In this document: positions 38,456-49,805 of the stretch, one piece after another
Position numbering within the stretch: the stretch's first letter is position 1
Layout of the letters: every line of letters starts with the position of its first letter
Assembly (NCBI GenBank): GCA_025084515.1
Contig: JAJAGP010000422.1
Coordinates: 62,001-126,000 of the forward strand
Direction of reading: 5' to 3'
DNA from: Ancistrus triradiatus
Taxonomy: Eukaryota > Chordata > Actinopteri > Siluriformes > Loricariidae
DNA: 64,000 nucleotides
Translations under genes and position numbers: made by a program
The notes under the pieces: model-generated
The model's database searches: none
Told to the model about the DNA's origin: nothing
The model's input: the letters and a program-made list of their open reading frames with translations, nothing else

Positions 38456-39714
38456 AACACATTTTCATTATAAAAAGTTTATTATAAACTTATAAATAAC
38501 TTTATAAATGTATATGTTTGTACTGTAAATATATACACATATAATGATTATAACAGTCTTTACCATCGATTAGTTTTTTAAGTCCATAGCACCGAGATCA
38601 ACATTAATGTGATAGAATTTTATGATACAACATCTTGCCATTGGCATTGCTCTTAAAATTGACCTCAGAAACTAGATCTATTTTAACATATTTCAAAATG
38701 AACGTTATAAAAAAGTAAATATCCATGAACCTTTTGACTCTTGTATTGGTGTTCAGGGTATGGGCAATGTAATGCAATATGTTTGTTTATTTTGAACTAC
38801 AATCACAGTACCTTCTCAGTAGAGTTGGGCAAGGATGTTGACATGTTCTTCCTAGTTTCCACAAAAATGCAGTGACATTACCATAAAATTACTGCTTTTT
38901 TCTAAGAGGTAATTTGCTGATTTTCATGCATAACACCAGTGTGGTATGCACAATTTTACAACTGCACCTATGTTCATAGGGCAAGAAGAATTAGGACTGA
39001 AGGTGAATCTGATCTTCTGTTTTGCAGTTAACAGTAAAATACATTAAAGTAATAAAAAGTAATGGGAGCACAGCTTTCCCTGGGACTGTGATGCCTTATT
39101 CCAATTTGTCAGCTCCATTAGTTTGCCTATGCAGCTCAGTAGCATCTGTCATTCACTATGTGGAGAACATCTGAGCATCATCACAGCCTTCTTAAATATC
39201 AGTTCTGAATTTCCACTTACAAACAATGAAAATGATCACTCATGTTAGGTCAGTTGGCAGCATTATACTGGTTACTGTATTACTGATATCAGCTTGCCAA
39301 ATAAAGCTGTCACAAATCACTTGAGTGTTATATGTTTAATTTCTTCTTCTGTATGGCTATAAGAAGATCAAAAACACAATTCCTCGCAACATCTCTGATA
39401 TTAGCATGAGCAGCGAGGCATGTTGACAGTCCATCATTAGGTCTGTCATGCTATCAGTTCTGAATGGAAACGTGGCTGCTAATATTATTCAGCGTCTGCT
39501 CAAGAAAATGAACTTTCATCGCATTGCGAACATGCTTTAACAGCCATACAGAGAGCGTGGCATGCAATTTTAGTATAATAAGAAGTGTGCTCAAAAATAT
39601 TCACAAGATTGACAGCTTGGTTTAAGTGAAAAGTATAGACTCTCGAAGCTGATGCATTCCTGCTAAGAGTTAGGCTCTGTAGTATCATTTTAGAAAAACA
39701 GACTGAATTATTCA
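38456..39714. other. Non-coding DNA, no recognisable feature
   Basis: No gene or repeat family was recognised. Confidence 0.4.
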
Positions 39715-39925
39715 TTCATTCATTCCTTTTCATACTTGCTTACTCCAATTCGGGGTCGCAGGGAGGCGGGGCCTAACTGGCAGTACAGAGCAAAAGGCAG
39801 CAACCAACCTTAGAGAGGGTGCCAGTCCATCATAACACACACGCACAGGGACACTTTAGAGACTCCAACAGAGGTAACTCATGTCTGTGGAAAAAACCCT
39901 TACAGACACAGAGAGAACATCATTC
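39715..39925 (-). repeat. Interspersed repeat tail, inverted
   Basis: It begins with ATTC repeats and then tccaattcggggtcgcaggg and gtgccagtccat, the reverse of the tail seen in the GTTTGCATGTTCTCC-type repeats of fishes. Related copies lie at 40265, 52119, 53250, 53540 and 56861. Confidence 0.6.
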
Positions 39926-40264
39926 ATATAAATTAAATTGATAATAAATATAGAACAAAGCCTCAAACCAGCTTAGTTTAATTGTATATAGTAACAGTCA
40001 CACAACTTGAACCAGAACATAGGAGAAGTAAAGCATTCGGACTTATGTGATTCCAGGATTTTGTAATTTAATGTACAATTTAGGTTGTTCTGCAGGGATT
40101 ACAATGAAGAATATTATGAAGGACCTGCTGGTAAAGCAGTGCAGAGATTCATGTCCTGACCAGTTCACTTGCTTAGCATGTACTCTCCATAAAATTCAGT
40201 ACATCAAGCGTTTTGTACAACCACAAACTGAGAACTGTTAGGAAGTATTTTTGATACAGACTGG

Positions 40265-40830
40265 TTTTTCAGCATGGCATGGTGGCGCCGTGGTTAGCGC
40301 TGTCACCTCATAGCTCCAGAGATTCTTGGTTCAGGTCCTGGGCCAGACTTTGTCTGTGTGGATGTTTGCTTGTTCTCCCTGTATGTCACTGCATGGGTGT
40401 CCACCAGGTTCTCTTGTTTCCTGCCACATCCCAAAGACATATGTTAGGTCAACTGGTGTCTCTATTGCATCCCAATTTGTGTGTATGTATGGGGCTGGGG
40501 GGTATAATGTCCCCACAAGGATATAAATATCTGTCATTTCGTACCTTGTGGGGACATTTTGCTGGTCCCCACTAGTTTCTTTTTTAACAGTAACTGCAAC
40601 TTCAGAAGAGTTCAAAGAGTTTTAATTAGCTAAGATAATAATGATGTCACTGGGCAGTCCCCTCACAAACAGTGAGACATGGTGTGTGTGTGTGTGTGTG
40701 TGTGCATGTGCCCTACTGTGGATTGACGCTCTAGTCTTAGTTCCTTCAACCCTGTGCTGCAGATTAGGCACTGGCACCACACAACCTTAATTTGGATGAA
40801 ATATGCATGATAATGAATGAATGAATGACT
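40265..40830 (+). repeat. tRNA-like-headed interspersed repeat with nested repeats
   Basis: The head tggcgccgtggttagcgctg has an A-box look and is followed by ggttcaggtcctgg, the type-specific words tttgcttgttctccctg and atcccaaagacatatg, and a GAATGAATGAATGA tail near 40815. Inside are a perfect 15-base inverted repeat (40506-40520 with 40544-40558, core TGTCCCCACAAGG) and a (GT)n tract (40682-40704). Confidence 0.65.
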
Positions 40831-41024
40831 GCATGAATGAGTCTGTTCTTACACACATTTGTACATATTTTACTCTAAGACCATTCCCAGCGATATTTAC
40901 TAGCTGATGCAGAGTGTGAAATCTAATCGAGAGAATACAGATATTGCTGTTAAAAAAAGCATATGGTGTGTCATGGATGCTGGCATGCGGTTCAAAAAGC
41001 ATGAGCTTGAGAGTTCTATCTTCT

Positions 41025-41145
41025 CAGTTGGTCCAAGTGTGTTTATGCTGGTTGGTGATCTGACGCTGGTTTAGCTGGTGAACTGTCTTGCTAGTAATGC
41101 TGGTTGAACAAACCACAACATGTGCTGGTCTTTGCTGTGGAATAC
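41025..41145. repeat. CTGGTTTAGCTGG-type dispersed repeat
   Basis: The words ctggtttagctggtgaac and aatgctggttgaac match the repeat at 20335 and, more weakly, the one near 2000. Confidence 0.55.
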
Positions 41146-44100
41146 TAACCCAAACCCCGATTAAAATGACAGGTTTATTAGCTCAGTTCAGCGGACATGG
41201 CAGCACGGGCCAGCTAACAATGTTATCAGATATTCTTACTGGTTTGTGCATATTATTTCTTGCATAAAAACACCACCAGTGAATGGGAGGTGGAAATAGA
41301 GCAACTCCATAATAATAATTCAATAATGTCAAATTAGTCAAAATGATCCTAAGAAACAATTTTACGCAAGCCATGTGCTTACCCAAATCATTCTTAAACA
41401 AATTAGATAACACAAACGCAGGTTGGTGAATGTAACAGGTTTGGTGCTTCACCACATCAAGGATTTCTTTCCCTGCTTTTTTCCATATGTTCCAATGCTT
41501 TGAAGAGAGTAGCCAAAAGAGCACTTTCTGCCTTACATGAAATATATACAAATATAAATACACATTATTAAAATAACACAAACATACATTTAACTGCTAT
41601 TTAGATAAGGATATTTCATTTCATACAAAAAATGCTTCATCCAAAAGTGTTTATACAAATGAGATCTTGGTGGTATGGATGCTTCTGACATCTCCCATTT
41701 ACATTGATCACAGACAGCCATCATCGGCAACATCAGTAAGCCCTGTACGCACACAGAACCATTAAGTATTCTCAGACACAGGGCTCATTTCCATAAAATA
41801 TTCTTTGTCAAAACCTAAAAAAGTGCAAATGAAACAGGCATTGAGGTATGATAGCAAAGGCTCGCTTGACTGCCGTAAATGACCTCAATTATGCACTTAC
41901 AGAGCAAGAAGGCATCTGGCAAAGTATAACCTTTGAATGACAAGCTGTCACAGGTCTGTTTTTTTCTTTGGGTCCATCTCACCTTGATGAGCACTTTGAA
42001 TCTGTAAATCAAATGAGGCCGAGAAAGAGAGATAGTGACAGAGAAATTGAGGAAGTGCTGAGTGCTAACAGGAGCTGCCGTGTTCAATGAATGAATTGTT
42101 TGCCTGAGTCTCCATTACTACCCTCTCTGGGAGCCTCAGCTTGGATTAATCTGTCAAAAGCAGATAGTTTAGCATTGATGAATATGACATGTGACCATTG
42201 ATGATGTTGATTTTATCTCCAGGGATTAGCAAGATTTACTTCAGATGGGTAATAATGTCATTTGCTTGATGCAATGGATCTGTTTATGAGCTGATTAAAT
42301 CACTAGACTACTACTTGGTTTCATGCTATTTAGTTTATAGCTCCATTACTGTGATCACAAAAGCTGTGGACATTTCCGCTTCCTGTGTCACCATAAATCA
42401 CCCCCTGAGATGACTGTACTGCATTTCATCAGGACACAGTTTAGTAGAAGAAAGCAATCTAATCCTGAAAAAAGCCCCACAAGATTTACTTTGACTTTGG
42501 CATACACTTAGAGAGCCAGCTCTTGGATTCTAGGCAGTTTTGGTAAAGATAGGTAAAATGGTTATGAAAAATGCCTATGCGGAACATTGGCTTCAGCTAC
42601 CTCTAGCTAACTGCAGGTTCTTGAAGAAGCTTGAGATTACATTAAAACATAGCAAGTATTCCATAAAGTTTGTTGGCATTGCGGCAGCATCTAATTGTAG
42701 ACTGTGAACTTTTGTGGGACCAGAATGACCTCTAACGACCCTTCATTAAAGTCTCAGCAGTTTGAATCTTCTTCATCATTTGAGTGTATATGGTTGCTGA
42801 TTGTATGTTTTAATGTTTTTGTGAACTTAATTAAAGAAACAAACAGTGCTGAATTTCTACCATCTTCTCTGGACCTATTTTCCAACGCAAGATTCGATGC
42901 ATAACATCATAAAAGGGTTTTGCCTCATCATCTTAATCCTAAAAATCAAGTACGATTTTCGGAGTGAAGAATAGAACGGTCTCTGACATGAGTCCGAGAG
43001 TTCAGCACTTTAGGGCTACTTACATATTGATTCAGCTGTTGTTCAAATCGTAAACTTGCCATTAATGACCATGGAATTTAATCAGCATGTGTACTTTGTC
43101 ACACACCTAGCAATTACTACCATGTTGGTGGTAATTCTGTGCTCTCAAATAAGAGAGTGGAGTCTGAAAGAGTGGAGGCATCCTGTAGATCCAGGTGTCT
43201 CCTTGGCTTCCGCTGTCTCTCATGTCAGGGCTTAACAGTGTCATCACAGTCGAGGCTACACCAAGAGCCAGTTCGGCTCAGTGGAGCCTTGTGTTTCAGT
43301 GTACCATGGCAGAGTCATCTCTTTAATGTGGCCCATCAAGCAGCTATAAATCTTGTCAGGAACAATTAGTTATTCTAACGCTTCAGGCATGAGAGTGGGT
43401 CAGTCAACAAAAGACGACAAAAGATGATATTTCAACTCTAAATAATAATAGTACAGTTTGATGAATGTGATCGGTGTTGAGACATGAACTGCGCTTTGTG
43501 TTGTTTTTACACAGTGCAGGTTTGAGCAATGATTCCTGGTCTGAGGCCCTTCCAAAAAACTTTAAGCATTGCTACTATTTGATGTTAAGTAGTAAACCTT
43601 GATCCCTGTGCTCTGGTATTATACAATGACCACCAATTTTGGCTATTGGCTATTTGTCTCAGAAAGCTGGCTTGGATGATGCATCGTTATTTGCAGAGTC
43701 TTTTCCGGTCTCGGCGGCACACCCAAGACGACAGCACAGTGGACGGTTTGTCCTTTATTTATCTCCCACATAAACCTGCTCATTGCAGAGCTGATCAGCA
43801 GTGCACGTTGTGCTGTGGAATTGAGCCGTGCAGTTCTGTGCTCGCCTTTATTCTCCTTAGCCACAGTAAGCAGAAGGCAGGCACAGGCAGGGTAATATAT
43901 GCACACATGTGCCTTCCAGCTCCTCTGATGACAGGCCCAGGAGGAGGGGCACATGATGAATGGCTTTCCATCGGGACCGCCACACAGCCACCATGATGTG
44001 GGTAAAAATGGAAATTGCTCTCTTTCACCGTCATTACATCAGTTTAAAGCTTGTGTGGGCCCCTGGAACATTACTCTAGTGTTTTGTGTGTGTTGTTTTC

Positions 44101-46193
44101 CTGTATTTTTATTAAGGGGTGTTAAATTGTTGATGTGCATAAATTAAAGTGATGAATAATCGCGTTGCTCGTTAAATCATAGGTCTGTAATATATCGAAT
44201 TTAAATAGGATTGTAATTTATAGTGTGTAATATTACAGGCCTAAAGACCAGTCATTGTTTACTCTAATAGGCCTACACACGGCGTCATAGCGTAGTAGAG
44301 CTAAATTCCAATAGACAAGGTCTTCATGACTTTAAAAGTTCAATAAAGTGGCAAAACTGGAGAAATCGCTTAAGTGACTATTTAATCTTACTGCGTAGTT
44401 TTAGGTAAGGACACGCCAGTAAAAGACCCACAGCCCCGTCCCAGGCAGGGCTATAAATCAAGCTCAGAGGACGGTTTATTTATTTAAAAACATTCATTTT
44501 AAGCAGTCACAAAATTGACTACGCAGGTGATTGTTAGCAATAAAAGAGCAAATGGTCTGGCTGTTCCTCTTCGGGTGTTAAATAAAGACCGCTTTTAGAT
44601 TCGCCAATAGGCTCAGGATCCCACACTTTTCTAAAGCTGTAGCTGTCATTAAAATGCACTTTAAAATAGCACTCTCCTGTTGTATCTTTCGTTTTACATT
44701 GCTTGTGCTTTTTCACATTGCAGAGTTTGTAGAAACGAGCAACACACTAATCAATTATTTAGATAAATAGGTCTAAATGAAGCGCGTCTGAGAGCAGTTT
44801 TGTGGTTTGTATTGCTTGATAATTATGTATTGAGAATGATTAAATGCTGAATTATGACAGTGCGATGTGTTTTCTAATCCAGCTATGTTTGTTAAAAGAG
44901 AAAGAAATAATTAATTTTATTTCAGTTATTTTTGAATAAATGAACACGGGCAATGTACAGCAATTTCTTCTCGTTAAAAATATTATTTGATCTTAACAGA
45001 GAAAAGGCCGGCAAACTCGTTCCATGGAAAGCGAGAGCCGCGCTCTCCAACAGCAGCGTGTGCTCATACAGGCTAAGATTAGAAAATACCAAACCAACTT
45101 GCAAAAACTAGTTCTGTGAGCAGCTTGTGTTGTGTGCATAAGGCTAAAATGTATTTCCAACACGGGGACAGTTACTTAACAGTGCAAACACTGCGAATAT
45201 CAGACTGCAAGAGTAAAAATAGGCTTGTGTCCTGAATACCGGGATTATCATTAAATATTATTTCAAACGTATGTAGAAAGTGTAGAAGTGTGCAACAGAA
45301 CTAACTCGTTTGAAACTGGCCATTTGCTGACGTTTACATATGTACAAAGTTACGAATTTGCACGTGCGTAATGTGCTGCGAGGAGACACGTCGTACTGTG
45401 CGCAATGAAAGTTTTATATTACTATATAATATACTATTCTATAATATAATATAAATCTCGGTTTGTCCGTTTAATTCTAATTAGCATTTAATGTATTATT
45501 AACTCTTCATACGTAGCATTTTCCCACTGATGCTATTTATACATTTACAAAAGATGAATATCTGAAATCATATTCAGTTTAAAAAGTATACAGCATCCTT
45601 AGTGAAAGATTAAAAAAATGTTTCTGCAAAATGATTAAGCTATTTATAATAAGAAAATATTATGTAGGAAATAACTTTTCTAAATATACCGACTATAGTC
45701 GCAGTATCTCGATTATATAATTGTCACACGGCAGTTTGAGTTTGAGTTTGATTTCACCCCCTTACAGGACATTTAGGCTAATTGATTTATGTTTTCATTT
45801 AAGTGAGTTATCCGTGTAAGGCTAATTTGGGAAGCTGTATGATTTATCCTAGAGCAAAATATTGAATCTACATCCTACTACATGTTACAATGCACCTAAA
45901 GAACTACAGTGTAAAGTCAACGGACTGCGTCGTATTAAAGAATAGTGAGGACACAAATATGGTACAGAATTGTTTCTTATTTTTCCAGAATACATACAAA
46001 AAAATACCAATTCTCTATCCGTGGTATACACCTGAAAAATAACGGCAATTTCAAATTATGCGAACAATTTGGGATTTTAAAAAACAAACAAACATGCAAA
46101 TGTAAATTATTTTCTTTTCAAGGAGACATTAAATAAGAACATATAGTACAATCATAGCAATTTCAAATGAACGTTAAACTGAAGAGCCCCTAT
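41146..46193. other. Repeat-free non-coding block downstream of znf503
   Basis: About 5 kb with no supported gene and no recognisable transposon. Segments such as 42150-42320 are rich in homeodomain-type TAAT/ATTA words. This is the immediate 3' flank of a developmental regulator, where enhancers are common, but no single site can be called with confidence. Confidence 0.4.
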
Positions 46194-46278
46194 TTTATTA
46201 GTATTCTAACATCTTTCACTTTTACCTATCGAGGTTTAAACATAATGCACTTCAGAGTTTGCTCAAATAGTTTTTATT
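46194..46278 (-). terminator. znf503: Candidate znf503 polyadenylation signals
   Basis: On the minus strand there are AATAAA hexamers at 46278-46273 and 46199-46194, about 155 and 235 bases past the znf503 stop codon. Either could end the transcript. NET-family 3' UTRs can be longer, so a more distal signal in the AT-rich DNA to the left is equally possible. Confidence 0.4.
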
Positions 46279-46431
46279 TGTGTATTATTGTCCGCTTTAG
46301 CTGACATAAATAAATACAGAGAAGTCCACGGATCCAGTCCTTCAGTGGTGCGTTCATATAAAAGTTTTCATATTTGAATCTTTATAAGCTCTAGATTTGG
46401 GGGACGGGGAGGGGGGAAGTGTGAGTCCGTC

Positions 46432-48439
46432 TCACTGGTATCCGAGCGCTGATGCTGTTGTGAGTCTCTGACCGTACAGTGCATATGGGGAGTAATAGGG
46501 GCCTGTGGCAGCGGGGACGGGCACTGGTGCACCGGGGGTGGGTAACGGGCTTTTAGAATACGGGTGATAGCGGCTGCTTAGTCCGAGCGCGTGGTGCGGG
46601 CTCCTCAGCGCAAGCGTGCTGGGGCTGCCGGGTGCACCAGACGGTGGCATGTGCATGTGGCAGGCCATTGCCGCGGCGGCAGCGCTGGCGAGGGAGGAAG
46701 AGCTCGGGTAGCCCGAGATTAACTTTTCTGCGCCGGTGAAGGCGGTGTGCGTCCGCAGGTGGTTAAGCAGTTCCTCGGACGACGAGAAGCGCTTGTCGCA
46801 CGGCCCGTTCGCGGACACCCAGTTGCACACGTGCGGTAACGGGTCGTTAGGAAGCATGAAGCCGTAAGGGTACAATGGGTGCCCTCCAAAAGACGGCGGT
46901 GTGGAGTGCACCCCGTGCAAAGGGTGCGTCGGGTACATGAGAGGATATCCGGACTTGAGGGCCGCAGCGGCTGAGTCGTGCGTGCACGAAGCTCCGGCCG
47001 CACCCGCTAAATGACTGGCACAGTGGTAGCTCAAGCAGTACGGGTCTCTGCAAAGGCTGGCGGACATGATGGACGGAGGCGAAGCACCAGCCAACGGGCT
47101 CGATCCAGCTTTACTTGCGCCAAGAGAACTGGCGAGCTGCGCGTTCACCAGGCTTCCACCGTGTGGCAAGAAGTGCTGAGGAAACCCCGCGTAGGCCCCA
47201 GCTAAACTTCCCGGGTAAGTCATACCAGCCGGGGGTAAAGGGAAAACTGTCTGTCCAGGTTTGTATGGAGAAACTGGAGCCACCAGTCCCGAGCCGAGAA
47301 CAGCCGCAGAGGAAGATGAAGACACAGAAGATGACTCCGACGTCGTGGTCTTGGAACCCACAGTTGTCTCCTGGTGTTGATTGACCTCCACGTTAATCCC
47401 GGCACAGCTTACGCTTATCCTGCTGTGGCTGACATTGGTAGGTCCAGAGCCGTCCGAGCTGGTTTTATTACAGTCTGAGTCTTTCTTTTCGTCTCTCTCT
47501 GCTTTGGACTCGTTCGGCATCGGGGAAGCAGAAGTGCTGGAATTCGGGCTGCCCGTACCGGGAGTGAACGGCTGGCAGGTGGCGCTCGGCACACGGAAAC
47601 CAGACTTCTCTCCGCTGGAAACCCCCGAGGACGAGTCCTTCTTATCCGCCGGTTTGGAGTAGGGTTTGAAGCTCGATTTGTCTTCCACGCCGATGTCGCT
47701 CAGCTTTAAAGGCCCAGATTTGCCCTCCTTCTCGGTAGATCCATTCGAGGTAACCGAGGATAGTTTGGAGGAGGGCGGAGGGTCCGGTTTACCGATCTGA
47801 GAGCAGGTTTGCGCAAGAAGCGCCAGCGGACTTTTCTTTGCATCGAGCTGCGAGAATGAGGAGAAGGGGGGAAAAAACAACCCACAATTAAATTTCTAGA
47901 TATGATATTACACACGCATATTTGCGAGTAAACACAATACGTACATAGCAACACTATCGATTCAATGTACGGCATTTTCTGTTTGTTGTGAGTAAATAAA
48001 GTGCGACACGCATCACGGAACAAGGGTGCAAAACACGCAGGGTTTACAATATCAGCCAAAACTTATTGGAAGAAATTCATGGGGCAGATCTGATATTTGG
48101 ATTTTGAATATGTTTTCGCGTCTAAAACCACTAAAACCACACTGGAATGGATTGAACACGAACGGCAACGGGCGAACTGTATCTTACCTCAATAGGACTG
48201 ACCGGAGTAGACGGTAAAGGCTGAAGGTACTCTGGGTGCAAAATGTGTCCTGTGCGTGCGGTCAGCATTTTCAGGAGCTTGATCGGAAGTCGTTTGGCTT
48301 GCCGTAAAGGGTCCGATGGAGGGACGGGATGTAGAAAAGGCTTGTTGATGCTCGCCGAGCTGCTATTCCAAGAACTGCTTTCCCAGGCTAGATGTCTGTC
48401 GATATTTCTTCGCGCAGAAGCAGAGGGCGATGTGATCAT
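46432..48439 (-). CDS. znf503: Znf503 (Nlz2-like) NET-family zinc-finger corepressor, two exons
   Basis: Two coding exons are seen. Exon 1 is 48439-48188 (84 codons, ATG to GAG, donor GTAAGA). Exon 2 is 47847-46432 (471 codons, TGA stop), after a pyrimidine-rich acceptor. The 340-bp intron is phase 0 and joins SPIE to LDAKKSPLALL, giving 555 residues. Visible landmarks are a conserved block at residues 39-84 (PPSDPLRQ to STPVSPIE), the Sp motif SPLALLAQTC (90-99), a Groucho-type FKPY (144-147), a buttonhead-like cysteine cluster CRDPYCLSYHC (350-360), and one C2H2 finger with C425, C434, H447, H451 (an unusual C-x8-C spacing that is normal for this family). The tail SPYALYGQRLTTASALGYQ is highly conserved. 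NET proteins (NocA/Nlz/Elbow/TLP-1) are nuclear repressors acting with Groucho/TLE in hindbrain, eye and limb patterning. The paralogue znf703 was considered, but exon 1 and the neighbouring lrmda favour znf503. The reading frame that runs 11 codons upstream of exon 2 is intron. Confidence 0.97.
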
Positions 48440-48850
48440 GACCCGCTTCTCATTCAGTCTGTTGGCGGATCTTTTTCCTACTCATCGATAAGGGTTTTGG
48501 GCGCGATCGTGCTGCGAAAACGGAAGAAAAAAGAAAGAGAACGGTATAAATCCGTTGGCAGGTGGCGGCAGGCAGGCAGGCAGCACAGCGCGGCTCTATG
48601 GGCGATCACAGCACAGGCATAGCGCGCTCTGCTCTGCTCAGCTCAGCTCAGCTCTGCCTCCTCCCCGCAGCTCCGTGCTACTCCTCCCAGTCCGAGATCT
48701 GCCGGAGAATTTTCACTTCAAAAGCAGCTGAATTAGTCTGAGATTAAAGCCCTTGCCGCCTTCCAATCAAATGGGACCCCGAGGTGATTGGAGGGTCAAG
48801 GGGATGTGACGTTCTCCTTTCTCTAGCGCCTCTATTTTGACAGCTTGGAG
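48440..48850 (-). promoter_or_regulatory. znf503: znf503 5' UTR and promoter region
   Basis: The DNA just upstream of the znf503 ATG is richer in GC and CpG than the surrounding desert. It contains a GCTCA/GCTCT-rich tract (about 48630-48660) and two CCAAT boxes in opposite orientation (about 48764-48790, around the words ccaatcaaat and gtgattggag). No convincing TATA box is visible at a fixed distance, which suits a CpG-type developmental promoter. The transcription start cannot be fixed from sequence alone. Confidence 0.6.
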
Positions 48851-49311
48851 GAGGAGATTGTGCAAAATGCCCTGCTTCTTGCGCACGCCGCACTTTCTTC
48901 TTCAATGGCAGCGCTTGGCTTTAGGCGTTGCTCGGAAAGGCTCGTACCTTCCCATATGTTTACGGCCCAGTATAGGCAGAACGTTTAGCTGTAATTTAGG
49001 CTGGTATGCGCATTTTCTTGAAAAGCCTACCAAATAGCTGATGGGAAGGAATGTGCTCCTTTGTTCCGATCGTCTATTAGTGTAGGATAGTGAAATGTAA
49101 AGCCTGCTGTCGTTTTCTAAACTCGTCTCCTCGCCCGGATCGATTGAGAACCACGCACTGGGAAGCAACCAGAAGATCAACGTGTGGTGTTTGAATTCCC
49201 CAATCAGACACGCGTTGACAGGAGCAGGCCAATGCAGTGATAGAGGGAAGGGAATGTCACATGTTTTCAGTATATTATACACCGCCCTTCTATTTCCATC
49301 CCCACCCCTCA

Positions 49312-49425
49312 GTCAACTGTCAATTCTGCTCGGCCGCAATCAATCAGCTGTTTGTCAGTCGCTGTCAATCCCGCTGCTGATTTATGTCAACTCTTGTAGC
49401 TGATTACAAGCTGCGGGTGACTGAG
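49312..49425. promoter_or_regulatory. Candidate enhancer: TGTCA/PBX-type site cluster upstream of znf503
   Basis: Four TGTCA cores lie within about 70 bases (49318, 49353, 49363, 49385), next to an overlapping PBX-type CAATCAATCA (about 49338-49347) and an E-box CAGCTG (about 49345-49350). A TGACAG core lies near 49215. TGTCA/TGACA is the MEIS/PREP/TGIF core. The block is repeat-free and about 0.9 kb upstream of the znf503 start. A function is inferred from site density only. Confidence 0.4.
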
Positions 49426-49751
49426 AAAAGGGCAAATGAAAAAGAAGTACCTTGGTAGAGAGATACTTAATACGAGCGACTCAGCACTGCAGGTTTATTG
49501 CGCTGGGAAGGCTGGTAATGCAAAACCCGAAGTGGAAAACATTGGGGGAAAACAGCCGTGCTGTTATGTGCACACCGGACTCTAGCCTAGTAAGTACAAT
49601 ATATAAAAGTCATAGCACTTAACTTTTGAATTGCTGTTGAGAAGTTTGTTCGTTTAATAGAGTAATCATTGTTTAATCGCTCTGCGTGGAATAGATCCAA
49701 ATGTCTGAAATAAAAGTCTGCAGTTAAGCTGTAGTTTTAATACTGTCAGTA

Positions 49752-49805
<54 letters not shown>

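Noticed and set aside
43643..43996. Overlapping open frames of about 100-116 codons on both strands
   Set aside because: No family resemblance on either strand and no supporting signals. The segment may instead be conserved non-coding DNA, which cannot be judged here.
46719..47662. Several open frames overlapping znf503 exon 2 on both strands
   Set aside because: They are shadows of the GC-rich znf503 coding sequence. Only the 471-codon frame has conserved family motifs.
47848..47880. Upstream ATG adding MFFPPFSSFSQ to znf503 exon 2
   Set aside because: This is the pyrimidine-rich 3' end of the intron. The conserved PIE-LDAKK junction and splice signals show the exon begins at 47847.
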